A stretch of DNA of 64,000 nucleotides from Bryopsis sp. KO-2023. Taxonomy: Eukaryota > Chlorophyta > Ulvophyceae > Bryopsidales > Bryopsidaceae. Where the stretch lies: NCBI GenBank assembly GCA_030272585.1, contig BSYQ01000011.1, forward strand, positions 1,550,001 to 1,614,000. Direction: 5' to 3'. The notes below the pieces were generated by a model. It had not been told where the DNA came from. It made no database searches and saw only the letters and a list, made by a program, of their open reading frames with translations. Shown piece by piece: positions 1-15,000 of the stretch; positions within the stretch are counted from its first letter, which is position 1, and every line of letters begins with the position of its first letter. The position numbers were made by a program, and so were the translations under genes.

Positions 1-3000
1 GACGGGTGCGATTTTCTTGCTCTGCGCTGGAATTGAGTTTCGTTTTTGCCTTCGGGTCCACGCTGCAGCCTCCCGAGATAAAGGCGTTCACTGATCGAGT
101 TCTAGCAACGCCTTTGGACAGTATCTCCGAGGCATTGAACGGATTCACCTGGAAATACGAAAAGGTATGCGCCACGGATTGTCGAAAAAAAATCTCCGAA
201 AATAACTCATATATTCCTTTCTTTTTTTTTGGCACCTTCTGACTGAAAAAAAAAATAAACCTCTGTCGTCTCAAGCTGGTTTTTTTTTCTCGCTCCTTTT
301 TTTTTCCACCGTTAATTTATTAGAACTCCCCCCCCCTTCACTGGCGGGGGTCGAAAGTTACTCATTGTTAAATCCTGCAGGGATTCTGAATCCCAGTTTC
401 TGTGAATATTTTCGACGTGTTGAACTCGGTGTTAAGTTTTCGTTGTTTTTTTCTTCGCAAACCTGCAGGGCGATTTTTATCAGTGGGTGCCACTGTTCAA
501 TCACTTCGATGCATTCTTCGATCAGTTCGTACGAGGTCGGTCGGACTTGAACTTGCAGTTCGGTGAGGGGGATGTCTGCACGCCTTTCCCCGTGGCCAAC
601 ACGCTCGCGGTTCTCAAAGTTACGGCGCGGATCCTGGAAAACTGCACGAACAAACATCTGTACCAATCTTATGAGGTAAAAGAAGTTCAAACTTTTTTTT
701 CCCTTCTCTTTTTCCATCTGTTTTTATGGTTACTGTTTTTTTTTTTAAAAGGAATCCAGCAGGGTTTCAAAGAAGAAACAAGCAAAGTTGAAGTGAAAAA
801 GAGAGATAAAAAAAATGGGGGAAACTTAATGCTCCTTGGAGTTTTTAACCATGAACTGATATAGATGCTTTTTTTTTTGGAAACTTTTTTGCCCTCCATT
901 GCTACAAGGCAGTGTCCGATCGCTGTGAATCAGCGATGCATTTTTTTTTATTTCCTGGAGCCTTGTTTTGCTGATCGCTCGGAGTTTTTTTTTTCTTTTT
1001 TTTCTTGTTGATCGACTTTCGATCACAGAATATGAAAAGCATATTGATCCGGAGTTGATTTCCTGGGTTGTTTTTGTTTTTTTATTTTGCTTTTTTTTCA
1101 CTGTGTAGCATCTCACCGACTTACTGGCGGCAGCCGAGAAGGAGGTGGTGTTCGCATCCCTTCAAGCTCTGGTCGCATTTTTGAGGAAAACGCATCACTC
1201 CAGCGTCAGGTTCCACGGATATCCAAAACTCAATGCACGATTATTCGACTTGTGCCGAGGCTGGGGTGGAAAAGAAGAGGTATAATTATCAATCCAAAGG
1301 CTGCCAGTGGCGGTTTTTTTTTCTTTTCTAATACCAGAAAAAGAAAATGTTTCATGTTGAGATGCATCATGCATGTTGAGAAAAAAACGAAGTTTGTTTT
1401 TGTTGTTTCCCCCATTGAAACCTGTAAAACTAGAGTTTCGGAGGTTTTTTCTTTTTATGAAGATATGTTATGTCATATGCACACACCACACCGTGCGATC
1501 TCCAGGATTGAGTAAGTACTATGTTCTGATGTTGAGATAATGTGATTCCAGGGTTTGGATCTGGTGGCTTGCGTGAATGAGGACGAGGCGCCTTTGAAAA
1601 AGGTGGGCAGAAAATACAAACCTGGCAACTCCCCTCTGAATCCGATCTCAGTAGCAAATCCTGTTAGCAATTTCTTCCTTTTAAACAAGTGTTTTACGCC
1701 AATTCTAATTTTATCGAGGGGCATGTGGGATAGGGGCTGACTGTCGGTATGATTTTCTCAGAGTAATGTGTGTTTTTTTTTGTTACGTTGCAAACAATAG
1801 TTTATTTCGAGGGGGACGATGTTGCATTTCGAGTTCTATGCTGAGAATCGCGGAGGGGTGGAGCAAACGGAGTCCAGCAGGGAAAACTCGATTTCTACGG
1901 CTGGGCAGCAAGTCGTGCATATACCCAACCTCGACAAAACCCAAGATTCCGATCATGACATTCTGAGGCAACTCGTGCAGAAGTACAGAGTCCCAGCAGA
2001 TATAAGGTAGGATTTTTTTTTTCTTTTGAAATGTCACTCTTTTTTTAATCCTGACACACTTTTTTGTCGAGAGTTTGATCCGTACTGTTTAATTAGTAAT
2101 TAAATGTTTTCAACCACATGATTTGCTTTACTAAGAATGAACTGGGGATGGAATGTCCATGCAATTGTGGTTTTTCCCAGTAGTTTTTATTCGAAATCGC
2201 TGTCCTCAGGTTTCGCCTCTTGACGCGGATTCGTATTGCTCATGGATTCGGCACTTTGGAGGGACGGAGGCACTTGGTCCGTGTTCGGTTGCTCGCATTT
2301 TGCGTGCTTTTCCAATCGAATTCCCTACATGGTATGCAGGCGGAAAAATCTGCGAAATATGTTGGAGAAGTTTCAATTGCTGACCGAAAAAGATGTTCGA
2401 ACGAAACCCAACGATGAGTACAACCCCCTTCAAAAAGTCCTGTCGTTTCTTTTTTTTTTTTCTCTGCAAATGAGTGGGTTTCGATGTGGCCAATTATGAG
2501 GTTCTTGAAAAATTCAGAAAATGCTCATGTTGGATATATTTATGTATATGTGTGTGTAAACACGTATATCTTTATTATTATTTTTTTTGTAGAGGAGATG
2601 CTTTCTTTTTTCGTATCGGAGCCAGAGTTCATGAACGAATTGGTCGGATTGGTCCAAAATGAGGAGGGAATTCCATTGGAGCTCAGAACTTTTGCGTTGA
2701 GGGCTTTGGCTGTGCAACTGGTGGATCGTTCTCGCCATGCAGCCGTCATAAACGCGATCGGAGTGGGTGGCCAAAACGGGGTCTTGTCGATTCTCCTTCA
2801 AGATTCCATAAATTACATCACCTGTCCAGACATGGTAAGCGGAGCTCATTCCCAAAATTATCAACTGGTTTCTTTGGTTTCTTTGCCTGAATGCGAATGT
2901 GGGCAAAACAAAAAAAAACAGCAGCAGAAAGATTCCTAGATGGGGAATTCAACCCCACAGTTTCATTAGGCAACCACAGACTGGAGCAAGAAAAGTGGAA

Positions 3001-6000
3001 TAAAATGCTGTTGTTTCTGCCGGTGAGCAGGCTACCGACACCAAACCTAAATACAATGCCTCCTTCGTGGAAGCTCTTCTGTCGTTGGTGGGTGCCCTGG
3101 TGTCCTCCTCCTCCGGCAGCGTGGCTCTTTCAGAAGCGGGGTTCATCCCAGCCCTCCTTCCATTGATTCAAGATCCCAACCCCACACATGTGAGCTTGGT
3201 CTGTACGGCGGTCAAAATTCTGGAAGCATTCATGGATTTCAGCTCCCCTGCCTCCGCCATGTTCAGAGGGCTCGGCGGTTTGACTTTCATGATCAAAAGA
3301 CTGGAAAGTGAGGTGGGTGTGGTGACTGAGGCCAAACCCGAGGAGGAAGGGGAGGGGGGGACTGAGAGTGGGGTAGCAGCCGCTGCCCCGGATGAAGGGA
3401 CATCCAGTGCTCAAGCAACTGCTGGGGAGGAAGTGGTCTCCTCGACGCCCAAGCAAATTCCTTATGTGCGTAGGCTGCTGCTGAAATCGCTTCTCAGGTA
3501 AATTGGTAGTGAAGGTGGTGCGGGTGGTGCGGAAACGATGAAAGCAGGGGGGGGGGGTATAGTGGGCCATGGAGAATTGCCGTAACACAATTAACGGAAA
3601 TTAATCTGGCAATGAATTGAGCAGCTGCTATGACGAATCCATTTTAGACGATGAATGTAGTGCATTGGTGACATGGGAATTCCTCACTCGAAAAGCCCTC
3701 CTTGTAGTTGCGATTTCAACCACGATTTCCCACCCCTCCCCCTTCAGAAATGAGGTGTGCCAATGCTTTTGTTCTTCCCAGGGCGATTGCTCTTGCTAGT
3801 TACGCACCCACCAGCGGAACCGGCAGACGACCAGACGAATCGGATGCTCAAACCCTGTACGCCTGCCTTCGAACAATGTTCCTTCGTTCTCGGGATTTTG
3901 GTGGAGCCCTGTTCGCCTTGGCAGCCTCGGTGGTGACCGACCTAATTCACCACGATCCCCTCTGTTTCAGAAGTTTACATGCTGTTGGGGTGCCGGATGC
4001 TTTCCTTACGGCCGTTCGGGAAGGGGTTACCCCCTCCAGCGAGGCGGTTTGTTGTGTGCCGAACAACCTGGTTGCCCTGTGCTTGAACAGCATCGGGCTG
4101 GAGCTGGTTAAGGAAACCCATACGCTGGACTGTCTGGTGAACATTTTTACGTCGAAGCAGTATCTGAGGGCATTGTCGGGGGATACTGCGAGTATATTGG
4201 GGGCAGGAATCGACGAGCTTCTTAGGCATGTCCCAGCATTGAAGGACGAAGGAATCGAGGTGGTTATTGCCATTTTCCAGGCGATCTGCATCTTAGGAGG
4301 TGAAGTCCTTCATAGTGTTCTTCGATCCAATGTAAATCCTGTGTTTGTGATTTTTTTTGTGGAAGATCGAATTGGCCACACACACTCACTGTCAAAACTC
4401 ACCATGAAATTATGTTTTTTCTCCGCAATTTTATGAGGAGCGTCCGGGAATGTTTGACAGGGTTTCTGTTGGAAGTGGAGAACCACACTTTTTTCCCCAC
4501 AGATTAGGAAGTGGAATCGATCGATGTTTAAAAAAGAAAGGAGAAAAGAGTGATGGGTTTTGGTGGTTAAATTTGGCTTTCCGTGGGTGCTCAGGCGATG
4601 CCGAGCTGATTGCGCAGCACTCCGATAAAATGGAGACCAGCTGTGAATCCGGTGACGTCGAAATGGGGAGCACCGGTGAACAAGAAAGCGAAGCCACCAA
4701 TCTCGGCACATCCAGGCAGCAACAAGAAAGTGAGTCCCTCTTTTCCCCCTGTCCAATTTTGTCTCTTCGAAAAAATACCCAAGATCGAATGCCCAAGATC
4801 GAATGCTTCCTCAGCAAATGAAAATAACGAATTGAAAATATTGAATTGTTTGTTTTCGTTATTGTGCTTCCAGCATCGACCAGCCCTGATAGTGTCAGCT
4901 TCACCCCACGGCAGAGGAAAGTGGCGATCCCTCAAGAAGTGTGGGACCGATCGAAAGAAAAGGGAATCGACACCACCCTGCCCGAATGCATAAGCCACGC
5001 CACCAAAATGCTGGAATCTCTGTTGTCCAATCAAGAAACCACAAGACGAGTGGTGGAGAGTGGCGGGATCGATTTGCTGCTGAGATTGTACAAACTCCCA
5101 AGGATGCCCCCAGCTTTCGGATCGTCCTCCCAGTCGCACACAATGCTGCAGATTTTCCGAGCGATCACTCCGAATCACCAGCATGCCCTTCCCAAGAAAG
5201 TGAAAGACGCTTTGGTCAGTCAATTGGAGGGTGCGATCGTGGCGGCTGAGAATGTGATGGGTTGTTGCGTTCCTACCATGGAGCCTGCTGCTCGGGATGA
5301 CTACGTGAGGTTGATAGCATCGACGGGTGGACTTACCGGGATTGCAGCCATGGTGGCCCGGAGTGCGATTCCAATGCTGGTCGAAATCTGCAAGGGAGAT
5401 CAGTCGTTGATGTCTAGTTTGGGGCAGCTGGAAAGGATGGTGTTGTCGCAACTGGTTCAAGCCGACCTGTGGAAGGAGCAGAAGGACAAGGAGAAAAAGG
5501 AAAAGGAAAAAGAGAAGGGGGCCGATGCTGGCGCCAGATCCTCGACTCCACCCAGCGTTCCATCTGCCGATGTTGCGATGGCTGGGACGGAAGAAGCTGA
5601 TGTGGTGGAGGTTGGGCTGGATGGCGACCAGGATGCTGACGGCGACGGGGACCAGATGGATTTGGAATCGGTGGAGATGCTGAGAGGTGCCAGTGCTCCA
5701 AGGTTAGCATTGGCTGTTTATTATTTATTTATTTTAAAAAAAGAATCATGTAGAGTTTGTGATGTGGGGAAGGGAAGGGAGCTGCAGGTAAGTCGGATAT
5801 TGGTTTTTTTAATTTTGACGATTTTGATCTTTGTGAATGAACAGGATCGGAGGTGGCAGGCTTGCGGACACCGGAAATGCGTATGGCTCCCGGAGCCACC
5901 GGAAGAAATCGCTGGAGGACGTGGCTTACGATGTTCTTCAGCATTTTGTCGTGTCTGTGCGAGGGTTCTATATGGCAGTAGCAAAATCGATACATACTCC

Positions 6001-9000
6001 AGCACGACGGAGAGAGGAGTCGTTCACGCAGCCCACCATGCCCATGAGGGCTGCCACCCTGGGTCTAGCTCTTGTTCTGGAGCATAACTTGGACTACGAT
6101 GCAATGAAGGCCCAGGAGAAAGCTAGAGGGGAAGGTGGGGGTGGGAACGAGGTCGTTGCCCAACCCAATTTCTCCAGGAGGGCCAGGCATCTGTCCAGAC
6201 TGGTGGAAGAAGTCATGATGGTTCTGTTCGACAATCGAAGGCATTATTGCCACACATTGATTTTGAATTACTTCGTGGCGGTGGGGGGCATGGCATCGCT
6301 CACCAGGCGGTTTCAAGAAGCTGTGGATATGCTGTGGGAAGTGGTGGAGGCCGAGAGATCGAAACGTGGCGCTACGAACCCATTGCCCGAAATAAACGAC
6401 GGTGGGAATGCGAATGCTAATCAAGAGGCAGGGTCCAGCGCGCAGGCATCTCAAGGGTTTTCTGGTGGCAATCCCAGTTTCTTGGAGTCGGTGAATCATC
6501 TGGTCAATTTGATATCTGGAGAGGGGAGCCCATTGCGGGTGGTGGAGGGGGTGGTGCTGTCGATGCTGGGTTTGTTCGAGCAGTTAACTAATCCCAGGCT
6601 CCTGTGCCAATCCACGCAAGCTGCGACTCTCCTGACGGTCCCTCTGCCCACGCCAGACACCGACGAGAGTGCGAGCGTGGCCACCAACGATGCTGAGACT
6701 TTCATCAAAGATCTGCAAGCATGTGTTCTTGGGGCAATTATGCCTGTTTGGACGAATCCCCTGCTTCCACACAGTTCACCTCAGGTGTAGTGGCATGGCA
6801 TATCCCGTCACACGATTGGTATACCCACACAGATATGGTCGATGGACCAATTAAGGATCTCAAAACTGAGACGCCCATTTTGGTTTTCCAGGCATCCTCC
6901 AAATTTGTGTCCATTAGCATCAAGTTGGGAGTAGCATTCTCGACACATAAAGCAAGTTCAACCCAGCATTTCAGCTTTTCGAGTGTTTAATGTGGTGTTC
7001 TATTTTCGTTTTTCAAGGTCACAAGCAGCGTCATTACGATTCTCAACAGTTGCTCCGATGGGACTGGCACAGTAGCCACCGCCCTTCGCAGTGCAGGTCC
7101 AATTCGTCACCCAGGCATCGGCCGAGGCCCGCCTCCCCCAGATCGCGACATCATCCAACAAATCAGCGAAATGGGGTTTTCTGCTGCCAGAGCCGAAGAG
7201 GCTCTGCGCAGAGTTGGGCACAACAGTGTGGAGTTGGCGATGGAATGGCTTATTACTCATCCAGAAGAGCCCATACTGCCTGTACCGCCTGCTGTACCGC
7301 CTGAGGCGGGAGCTGATGGAGACGGTCCTGTGGTTGCTGGTCAAGGCACCGAAGCTGATGATGGCAACGCTGAGGCGGATGATCCAGTGGTGGAACCACC
7401 CCCTGCCCAAACAGCTGACGAAGCAGTGCCGAATCAGCCTGTTGAGGAGAATGCCGGGGCGTCTGGATCGATAGCAGCAAATGAGGATCAAGGCAATTCT
7501 GAAGACAAGATGCTTGCACAAGCCCTGGCGGTGTCGCTGAGCGAGATCAGGACAGGAGATGGCAATGGAGGTGGTTCTGGGCCTTCGACTTCTGACCGGT
7601 TGGTTCCCCATGAGCTGGAAAAGGTGGAAATTCCAAAGCCCATAGATTTGGTGACCAGGGCGGTTGCGGTGCTGGAGAAAATGCCTGTTGCTGCGTTCTC
7701 CCTGGCGGATTTGGTGATGACCCTGTGTAATCGAGATGGGGGGAAGGACAGGGCGCTTGTGTTGACTCACCTGATCAGCAGCTTGGGCGAGGGTTCGGTG
7801 GAGGATGCTGTGCAATTGCCGGCAGCCACTCTGAATGCCAAGTCTCATTTGCTGGTGGTTCTTTTGTCGGAATCTCCACAGTGTAGGGAGGCGGCGGCCG
7901 AAAAAGGAGTGGTCCGGGTAGGTGCTCTGTATGTCTGCCATTCATGTAAGATTTCTTTTGAGACATGCCAGTAAGTTCCAGCCAGTCTGTCGCTGAGATT
8001 GATATTTTTCATGCCTAGATTGCTCTGGAAATGTTGGAGGCTTGGGAGGCTTACTACAAGAGTGCTTCTGGCGTTGCTCAAATCAGCATTGCATCCGAGA
8101 GCGGGTCGAAATCCACCGCCGCTGAAACGAAATACGGGATTCCCATGTGGGTGGAGGCCCTGTTGCTGATGCTCGATACCATGGCTCAAACACAGCCCAA
8201 GCAGACACAAAGAGCCCAGGCTGCATCAGGTTGATGTCTTTTCCTGTTGATATTTTTCATGATAAATTCGCTTGCGTTCACCATCAACTGGCAATCTTTC
8301 TCTTTTCAGGCAGTTGTTCATTTCCGAAGTCAATTGTTTTAATTATAAAAAGAGTAAGGGGAAAGGTTAGTCAACGGAACCTTTTGCTGTCGTTCGCAAG
8401 ACTCTCGAATGCAGAGATCTGCTGGTAATGTGCAGATCAAAATCAGAACACCCGCCATCCCGCCCGGTTGATATTTTTCCACCAGATGGCAATTATTCTA
8501 CTGCTTTGTGATGTCCCCAGGATTAGTAAATCGAGCGAATCCGCCTGTGACACCTACAGCAGAAGCTGCTCCTGGCGCAGAAACCGCACCGGCTTCCACC
8601 AGCGGGCCAGCAAGCGTCCCAGGGCTGTCCAAATTGCTGTCGACTTGGCAGCCGTGTGGATTGCTGTCGGTGGAGGAGCATCAGGCAGCTTTGCAAGTGT
8701 GCATAAGACTGCTGTCGCATTTGCACACTTACGGAAATAGCATCAAAATGCCGGGGCACCTCGTGGGCGACATGCTGGCCCAACCGGATCCTGCTGCGAC
8801 GACACAGGCTGTTTTGCAAGTGATGGCCAGACTGACTCGATGTCACAAGAGAGCGCTTGAGGTGTGCAACTCATAGCTGTTTTTTTGCCAAGAAAACACC
8901 TAATTGGAGTGGGGAATTTCCGAATAAATCGATACTGGAGTTGATTCTCAGTTACAACGATAAGAACTACTGAAGCTGGGGAATTTTGTGGAGAGCTTTG

Positions 9001-12000
9001 AGGCAGCAGGGTCGAAAAGGGTGTCATTTTGGTCCAGTTTCAAAATTAGGAAAAAAGAGTGAAATGCATCTTGCTGTCCCATCCAGGTGCTGCACGGGGG
9101 TGGTGTCGACCTCATGCTGACCTTGCCGGCAGCTTGTTTGTTGCCTAAACACGAAGCCCACATCTCGACCATCCTTAAACACATCCTCGAAGATCCAGGC
9201 ACTCTGCAAACGTACATGGAGGCCGAAATCAAGAATCTGCTGACCTCGAGGAATCGCCACAATCTGGGACCCCAATCGATCGGTCATTTCGGTAGCGGCC
9301 ACACAAACACGATGCCAGTTCGAACTTTCCTTCAGAATCTGGCCAGCGTCATTAACCGAGATCCTAGAGTTTTCATGGAGGTGCGGATTTGCCTTTGAAT
9401 GATCAGCATGGTCTGTTGAGATTCGTATTGGTTTTGAATTGAATTTGAATTGCATTGGGATGGTGATCTCTCCTAACCTTTGTCGATTTTGCGCAATTGC
9501 AGGCAGTCTCGTCGACGTGTTCGATGGAAGCATCATCAGGTGCCCACAGTCGACAATCGATCGCACTCAGAAAGTCGAAACCATCGTCAGATCCCAACAC
9601 TAATAAAGACAGCAACCCCCACTCCTCCACACCCCATCGGCCATCCAGATCAGGCAAGAGAGTGGTTCCAGTCAGCTTTGTGGAGGTCATCGACAAGCTG
9701 CTGGACCTCGTGTCCAAATTCAACCCGGCCGTTGTTGAGAAAGCTTGCCAGGAGGAGAAGAAAGCTAGTCAAAAGAAGGATGGGGTTAGCAGGGGTGCTG
9801 GTTTGCAGGGGGCCGAGGCGGCAGAAGAGGGTGGGGTGACGGGCTCTGGCAGACCTGCAACCAGGGATGCCACAGATCCCTTCTTGGAGCTCAGCCAATG
9901 GCTGATGGAAGGGAGGGTTGGAAGTCAAGGTGCCGGGGATAGATTCAACAACCCCATCTTGCAGGTATGATGAGCCACCATTTTTTCTATGGTTTTGATG
10001 AGTTTGCTTGATCTTTAAAGGAAGAATAGCAAGTTTTGTGGCACCTTTTTCCCCCTCCCCTTTTTTGTGTGTTTGTATGTGTCAATTTTTTTGTGTGTTT
10101 GTATGTGTCCATGTGGTTGGGCTGTTGAAAAACTGTTGCAGCTTGATGATCTTCTGAAAGTTCCAAATTCATGGAATACTAAGGTTGGGTGTATTTCTGT
10201 GTGCGTTTTTTTTCAAACAGGCTGGGTCCCCAACATCGACCTATGCAAAGGATGTGGTGATGAATCACCGAGACACCATCATGCAAGTGATGATCCTTCG
10301 AATGCTGAGTGAATTCTGCCTCATGTACACCTCGACCGTCGGAGTCTTGCTGAAACGGGACACAGAAACCGCCCATAAAGATGGAGAGGGTCCATCCGCT
10401 CCAAAGGACATCGTTGGGCTTCTCAAGAGGCTGTTGCACACCCATTTGGCGTGTCAGTCGGACAGCAGCCCCCTCCGACCGGGGGTTTCGGAAGAAGCAT
10501 CCAGATTTTTGCAAGCTGTGTGCATACGATCCGGCGAAGGCCGGAAGAGAATCGTGACAGAAATCGTGGCGACGATCAACGAAGCTGTGAATTCGGAGGC
10601 AGCTGTTTCGACCTCGTTCGACATGCCTTTCATTACCAAGGAAGGGGTCCCTTCAGGCTTCAAGGTGTGCTGAGAAATTTCCAACGGTTCGCAAAAGATG
10701 AATAGATGGCTGAATGAATAAAATAATTCCATACATAAAATCGTCCCAAAAACTATTGAGAATGAATGAAATAATTCCATGTATAAATTCCTGAGTTTGT
10801 GCCGGTTTTTATCCAGATCAAGGCTTTCATCGACCTGATTGGCAGTCTGCTGTCGGCAAGCTCCGGAAATCATTCCGAGAATCGTTCAAGCAATCAGACT
10901 TCGGGACTGACCTTCGAGATGATTCGGAGCATGCGTGATGCCGGTGTGGTGTCAGCCCTGACCAGTGCATTGAGGCTTGTGGAAATGGAGCACCCTGAGG
11001 CTCCGAAAGCAATCAACTCGATCATTAAACCCCTCGAGGTTCTGACCAGGAGCATCCCAGTTCAAAGCAAGAGAAGCGGGGGAAGCGGAAACGCAGCCAC
11101 CCAGGTGCAAAATTCGGTCCTCCTGTTTTTTTATCCAGGCGATTCATGTCATATTTTCAGAAATCCCCTGTTTTTTTATCAAGGCGATTCATGTCAAATT
11201 TATAGAATGCAATGTGAAAATATACTTGTTCATGAAGGGTGGAGCCTCCGTGGTGGCGGCGCCACGGCGAGGACAAGGTCAAGCGGATGATCAGGCAATG
11301 ACTGATGCTGTGAACACAGCGCTGAGGGGCCACGGTGACGAAATGGGCAATTATGTTTCCGAGGCTGGACCGCAAGCCATGGCTGTCGCTGGGCAAATGA
11401 TGGATGATGTCGCTGGTCAAATGATGGATGATGTCATGGAGGATGTGAGCCTTCTTATGACCCCAGTCGAAAACCTCAGGGATATCGTGAGTCTTTTTAC
11501 TCTTTTCATTTCGGGGTGTCGGTTTCTTCCCACCTCTGGCTAGGTCCACACGAAACGCTCCATCGGTGGCCTACCGTAATTCCAGAAAAAGATTCATCAC
11601 TCGAGTGGGTTATTTTCAGGCGGAAAGAAAAAAGGAAAACGTTTTTTTTTTGCCTTGTTTTTCTATGCACAGATCGAGGATGAGGATGATGAAGATGACG
11701 ACGACTCGCCGTTGGTGGGGGATGCGGATGAAGATGATGAAATGGATGAGGATATTGAGCGATTGGCTGCCCTGGATGATCTCAGTCCTGAAGAAGCCCG
11801 CGCTCAACTCGAAGCTTTGCATGATGATGATGATGACGACGACGATGATGATGATCATGATGATGAAGATGATGAGGTGGAAGATGAAGTGAGTGCTTCT
11901 TTCCAATAATCCGCTGCTTAAATCAGAAAGAAATTTTGAAATTTCAATCTGCGATTTTTCAATTGCTTGTTTTCCTTCATAGTTATAGATTACAGCAATA

Positions 12001-15000
12001 TTATCTCATGCATCGAGTAATGACGGGGACCGTTCTAAGGATTGATAATAGTATTCCAAAGCCCACCCGAGTGCCCCCCTGCTTGAACAATCCAGGGAGC
12101 AATCCGGTCCCAGTCGGTGGACAGTCTTATCTTTTTATGTGTAAGGAACAATGATGGATGTTGGGCATGTTGAGGTAGCGTTTTTGCCGTTTTTTTTCTC
12201 GAATCAGGAGGACGATCATGTCGTGGTGGATGATGGCGATGAGGAGGGGAGCGAGGGAATGGGGCACGAGGATGACGGCGATTCTGAAAGATCCAGAACG
12301 CCGGATGGGGTTTTGGACGAGGATGAAGAGGAGGATATTGAGGATGAGGACGAGGATGATGAGGGGGAGGAAGGCTCGGCTGACATGGAGCTCGACGATG
12401 GGGAAGACTGGGACGATGAGGACAGTCGGGAATATGCAGAAGCCTTGGACCGGATAGAAGGAGAGGTAAGGGGGGGATGTCCACCGGAACGCGAGGATTT
12501 TCCCCACCGTGTGTTTTGTGAAGGAGAGATGAGGGTGGGACGGTGGTGGCAGGATCTTGGTTTCATTGTTGTTCGTGCTTGCTCAGATTCGGGGGGAGGC
12601 GTCTAACCTTGCCAGAGGTTATGTTCGTCTGCAGCCGCACCTTCGATCCATGTTCGGAAGTCTGCTCGGCAATTTCATGGGGTCGGGTGGGGACATTCGA
12701 ATAGATCGACGAGGTTTCCGCTACCGTCCTCCGCGCTTCGACCGATCGACGACCAACAACATCCCATACCAGACGTCCGTGGGCCCCTCCCAACACAGAC
12801 TGCTCACTCGACCGCCCGTGCCTCCTCCCAACTCCACTTCATCGAGGTCAATCGGGACGCTGACGGAAGCATTGATGGGTGCTGGAGCGGGGACATCCGA
12901 CGGTGGGCTTGGGTGGAGAAGAATAGCATTTTCTTCTGGGATGGGAGGGGATTTGATGAACAGTTTGCCGGATGGGGGAGACAGTGCGCTTGTGTCTTTT
13001 CGGATGGACGATCAGTTGCGACCGCTGACGAGGATGGGTGGAGCAGGGGGATGGCAGTTGATGACTGGGCTGAATCCAAGCTCGATGATGGACATGGATT
13101 ATCGCCCAGGAAGAGATCCAGCTAGGAGTGCTGCTGCAGGGGCGTCGTCCTGGCTCTCCGGGTTGCAAGGTGAGAAGCACACCCTGATAAATAATTTGAA
13201 GATTGACTTAATGTGATGTTCGTTTTATATACCCTCATCTCTAGTTGCCCCAATGGGTGTTCATGTCCACAATGGAGCCTGTCAAAAGGGCCCATGTGGT
13301 AGTATGCTCAGTGCTCATATGGTAGCATGCTAATATCCTCAGTGGCTGCATCAGGCACTCTTGAACAGCACATTGTGGAGATGCTTCGAGAGAACCCACC
13401 CCCACCAGTGGCCCAGGCTGAGCAGCCCCAACCAGAACAGGATGATGAGATGCCGCCCACGACTGCTGCACAAGAAGCTGCAGATCAAGCTGATGCTGAC
13501 GATGCCCAGGATCCAATGCCATCGCCTCCGAGGCAAGAAGAGACCACGAACGCCACCCCTCAGCAAGCTCCCAACCCCACTCAACCCCTGATTTCATACC
13601 TTTCCAGATCACTATCGCCCGACTTTGCTCCGAACAGCGGTGAAGAGCAGCGAAGTGGGGAGGCTTTGAGCCCTATCGATGATGCAGCTCAAACTGAAGG
13701 TGCTCCTGAACCCACAAGCACCCCGCGAGAAGATGTTCCTGAGCGAGGTGAGAAACCACCGTACAAGTGCAGATCATTAGGACGCTGACAGCACCAATTC
13801 AGAAAATTGGCGACATGGGGTGCCATGTGGTGGGTGGTAAGTTTGACTTTCTGATGATGACCATATGTTTTTTTTGCAGGACCTGAAGCTCATGATTCCG
13901 AGCCTTCACCATCAGGAGCTGCTTCTCAGGCCCTCACTCCAGAATTTGTACAGAATGCAATCCAAAACACGCTGAGAGCATTAGCAAATTTTGGAGATGA
14001 TCAAGGTCAACAACAAGACCCGGCCAATCAGGCTCGAACTCCAGATGTGAATGCAGCTCCGGAGAGCACACCAACACAGGAGGCACAGCCGATGGAACAA
14101 GAAACCCCGGTGGATGAGGATGAAGAGATGGCTGACGTTATTCCAGGACTGGTGGGGAACTTGTAGTGACCCTGCGTCAGAGTGAAAAGAATGAAAACAA
14201 AAAAAAAGCTGTGCTTTTAGTCTGACAAACTGACAAGCTGAGGAGGCGTCTCGTTGTTTTCTCTGGTTGGCTGTTGCCCTGTGGGTGGTTGGGAGGTCCC
14301 CACAGCACCACAGAGTGCATCCCGTCAGTGTGACCAATTATTTGTGTTGGCAGGAGGCTGGAGATGATGAGAATGAAGGGGACGATGAGGTTCTGGGATC
14401 ATCAGGAAGCGAGGGTAGATCCGAGGAGCGAGGGGAGGCTGACCAGGCTGAGCCGAGTGCTGGACCTGGTGCAGACGAAGGAGGGGGTGGGGATGAGGCG
14501 GGCCCACCTCTCGACCCTGAGGTGAGAAATTTGTCTGGTTTGGGTTTTTTTTTCCTCCGGGAAGACACCCATGTGCTGGATCTTGTGAATGGTGTAAAAG
14601 CAGCCATACAAGCTTTTTTTTTTTGTTGTTCAGATCATGGAGAGGGCTCAGGCATCTGGCATCGATCCCACCTTTCTTCAAGCACTGCCTCGAAACCTAC
14701 AGATAGAAGTCCTCAGCCAACATGGCGTTTCAGTGGAAAGATTAGTCAACCCAGTCGCTGATGCTGCACCAGCACCGGCAGCTGCTGGCAATGAAGGGAC
14801 CCCACCAGCACAGCCAGCGGCAGGTGCTGGAGCAAACGCTGCTGATCAGGTCGATCCTGAGTTTCTGGCGGCCCTCCCTCCGGATATTCGTGAGGAAGTT
14901 CTGGAAACACAAAGGCTGGGGGAGCAGAGGCGGGAGGTCGAGCGACGGCTGGCACAGGTGCTGTGGATTGCTCGTGAAACCAACTGGACAATACCAATAG

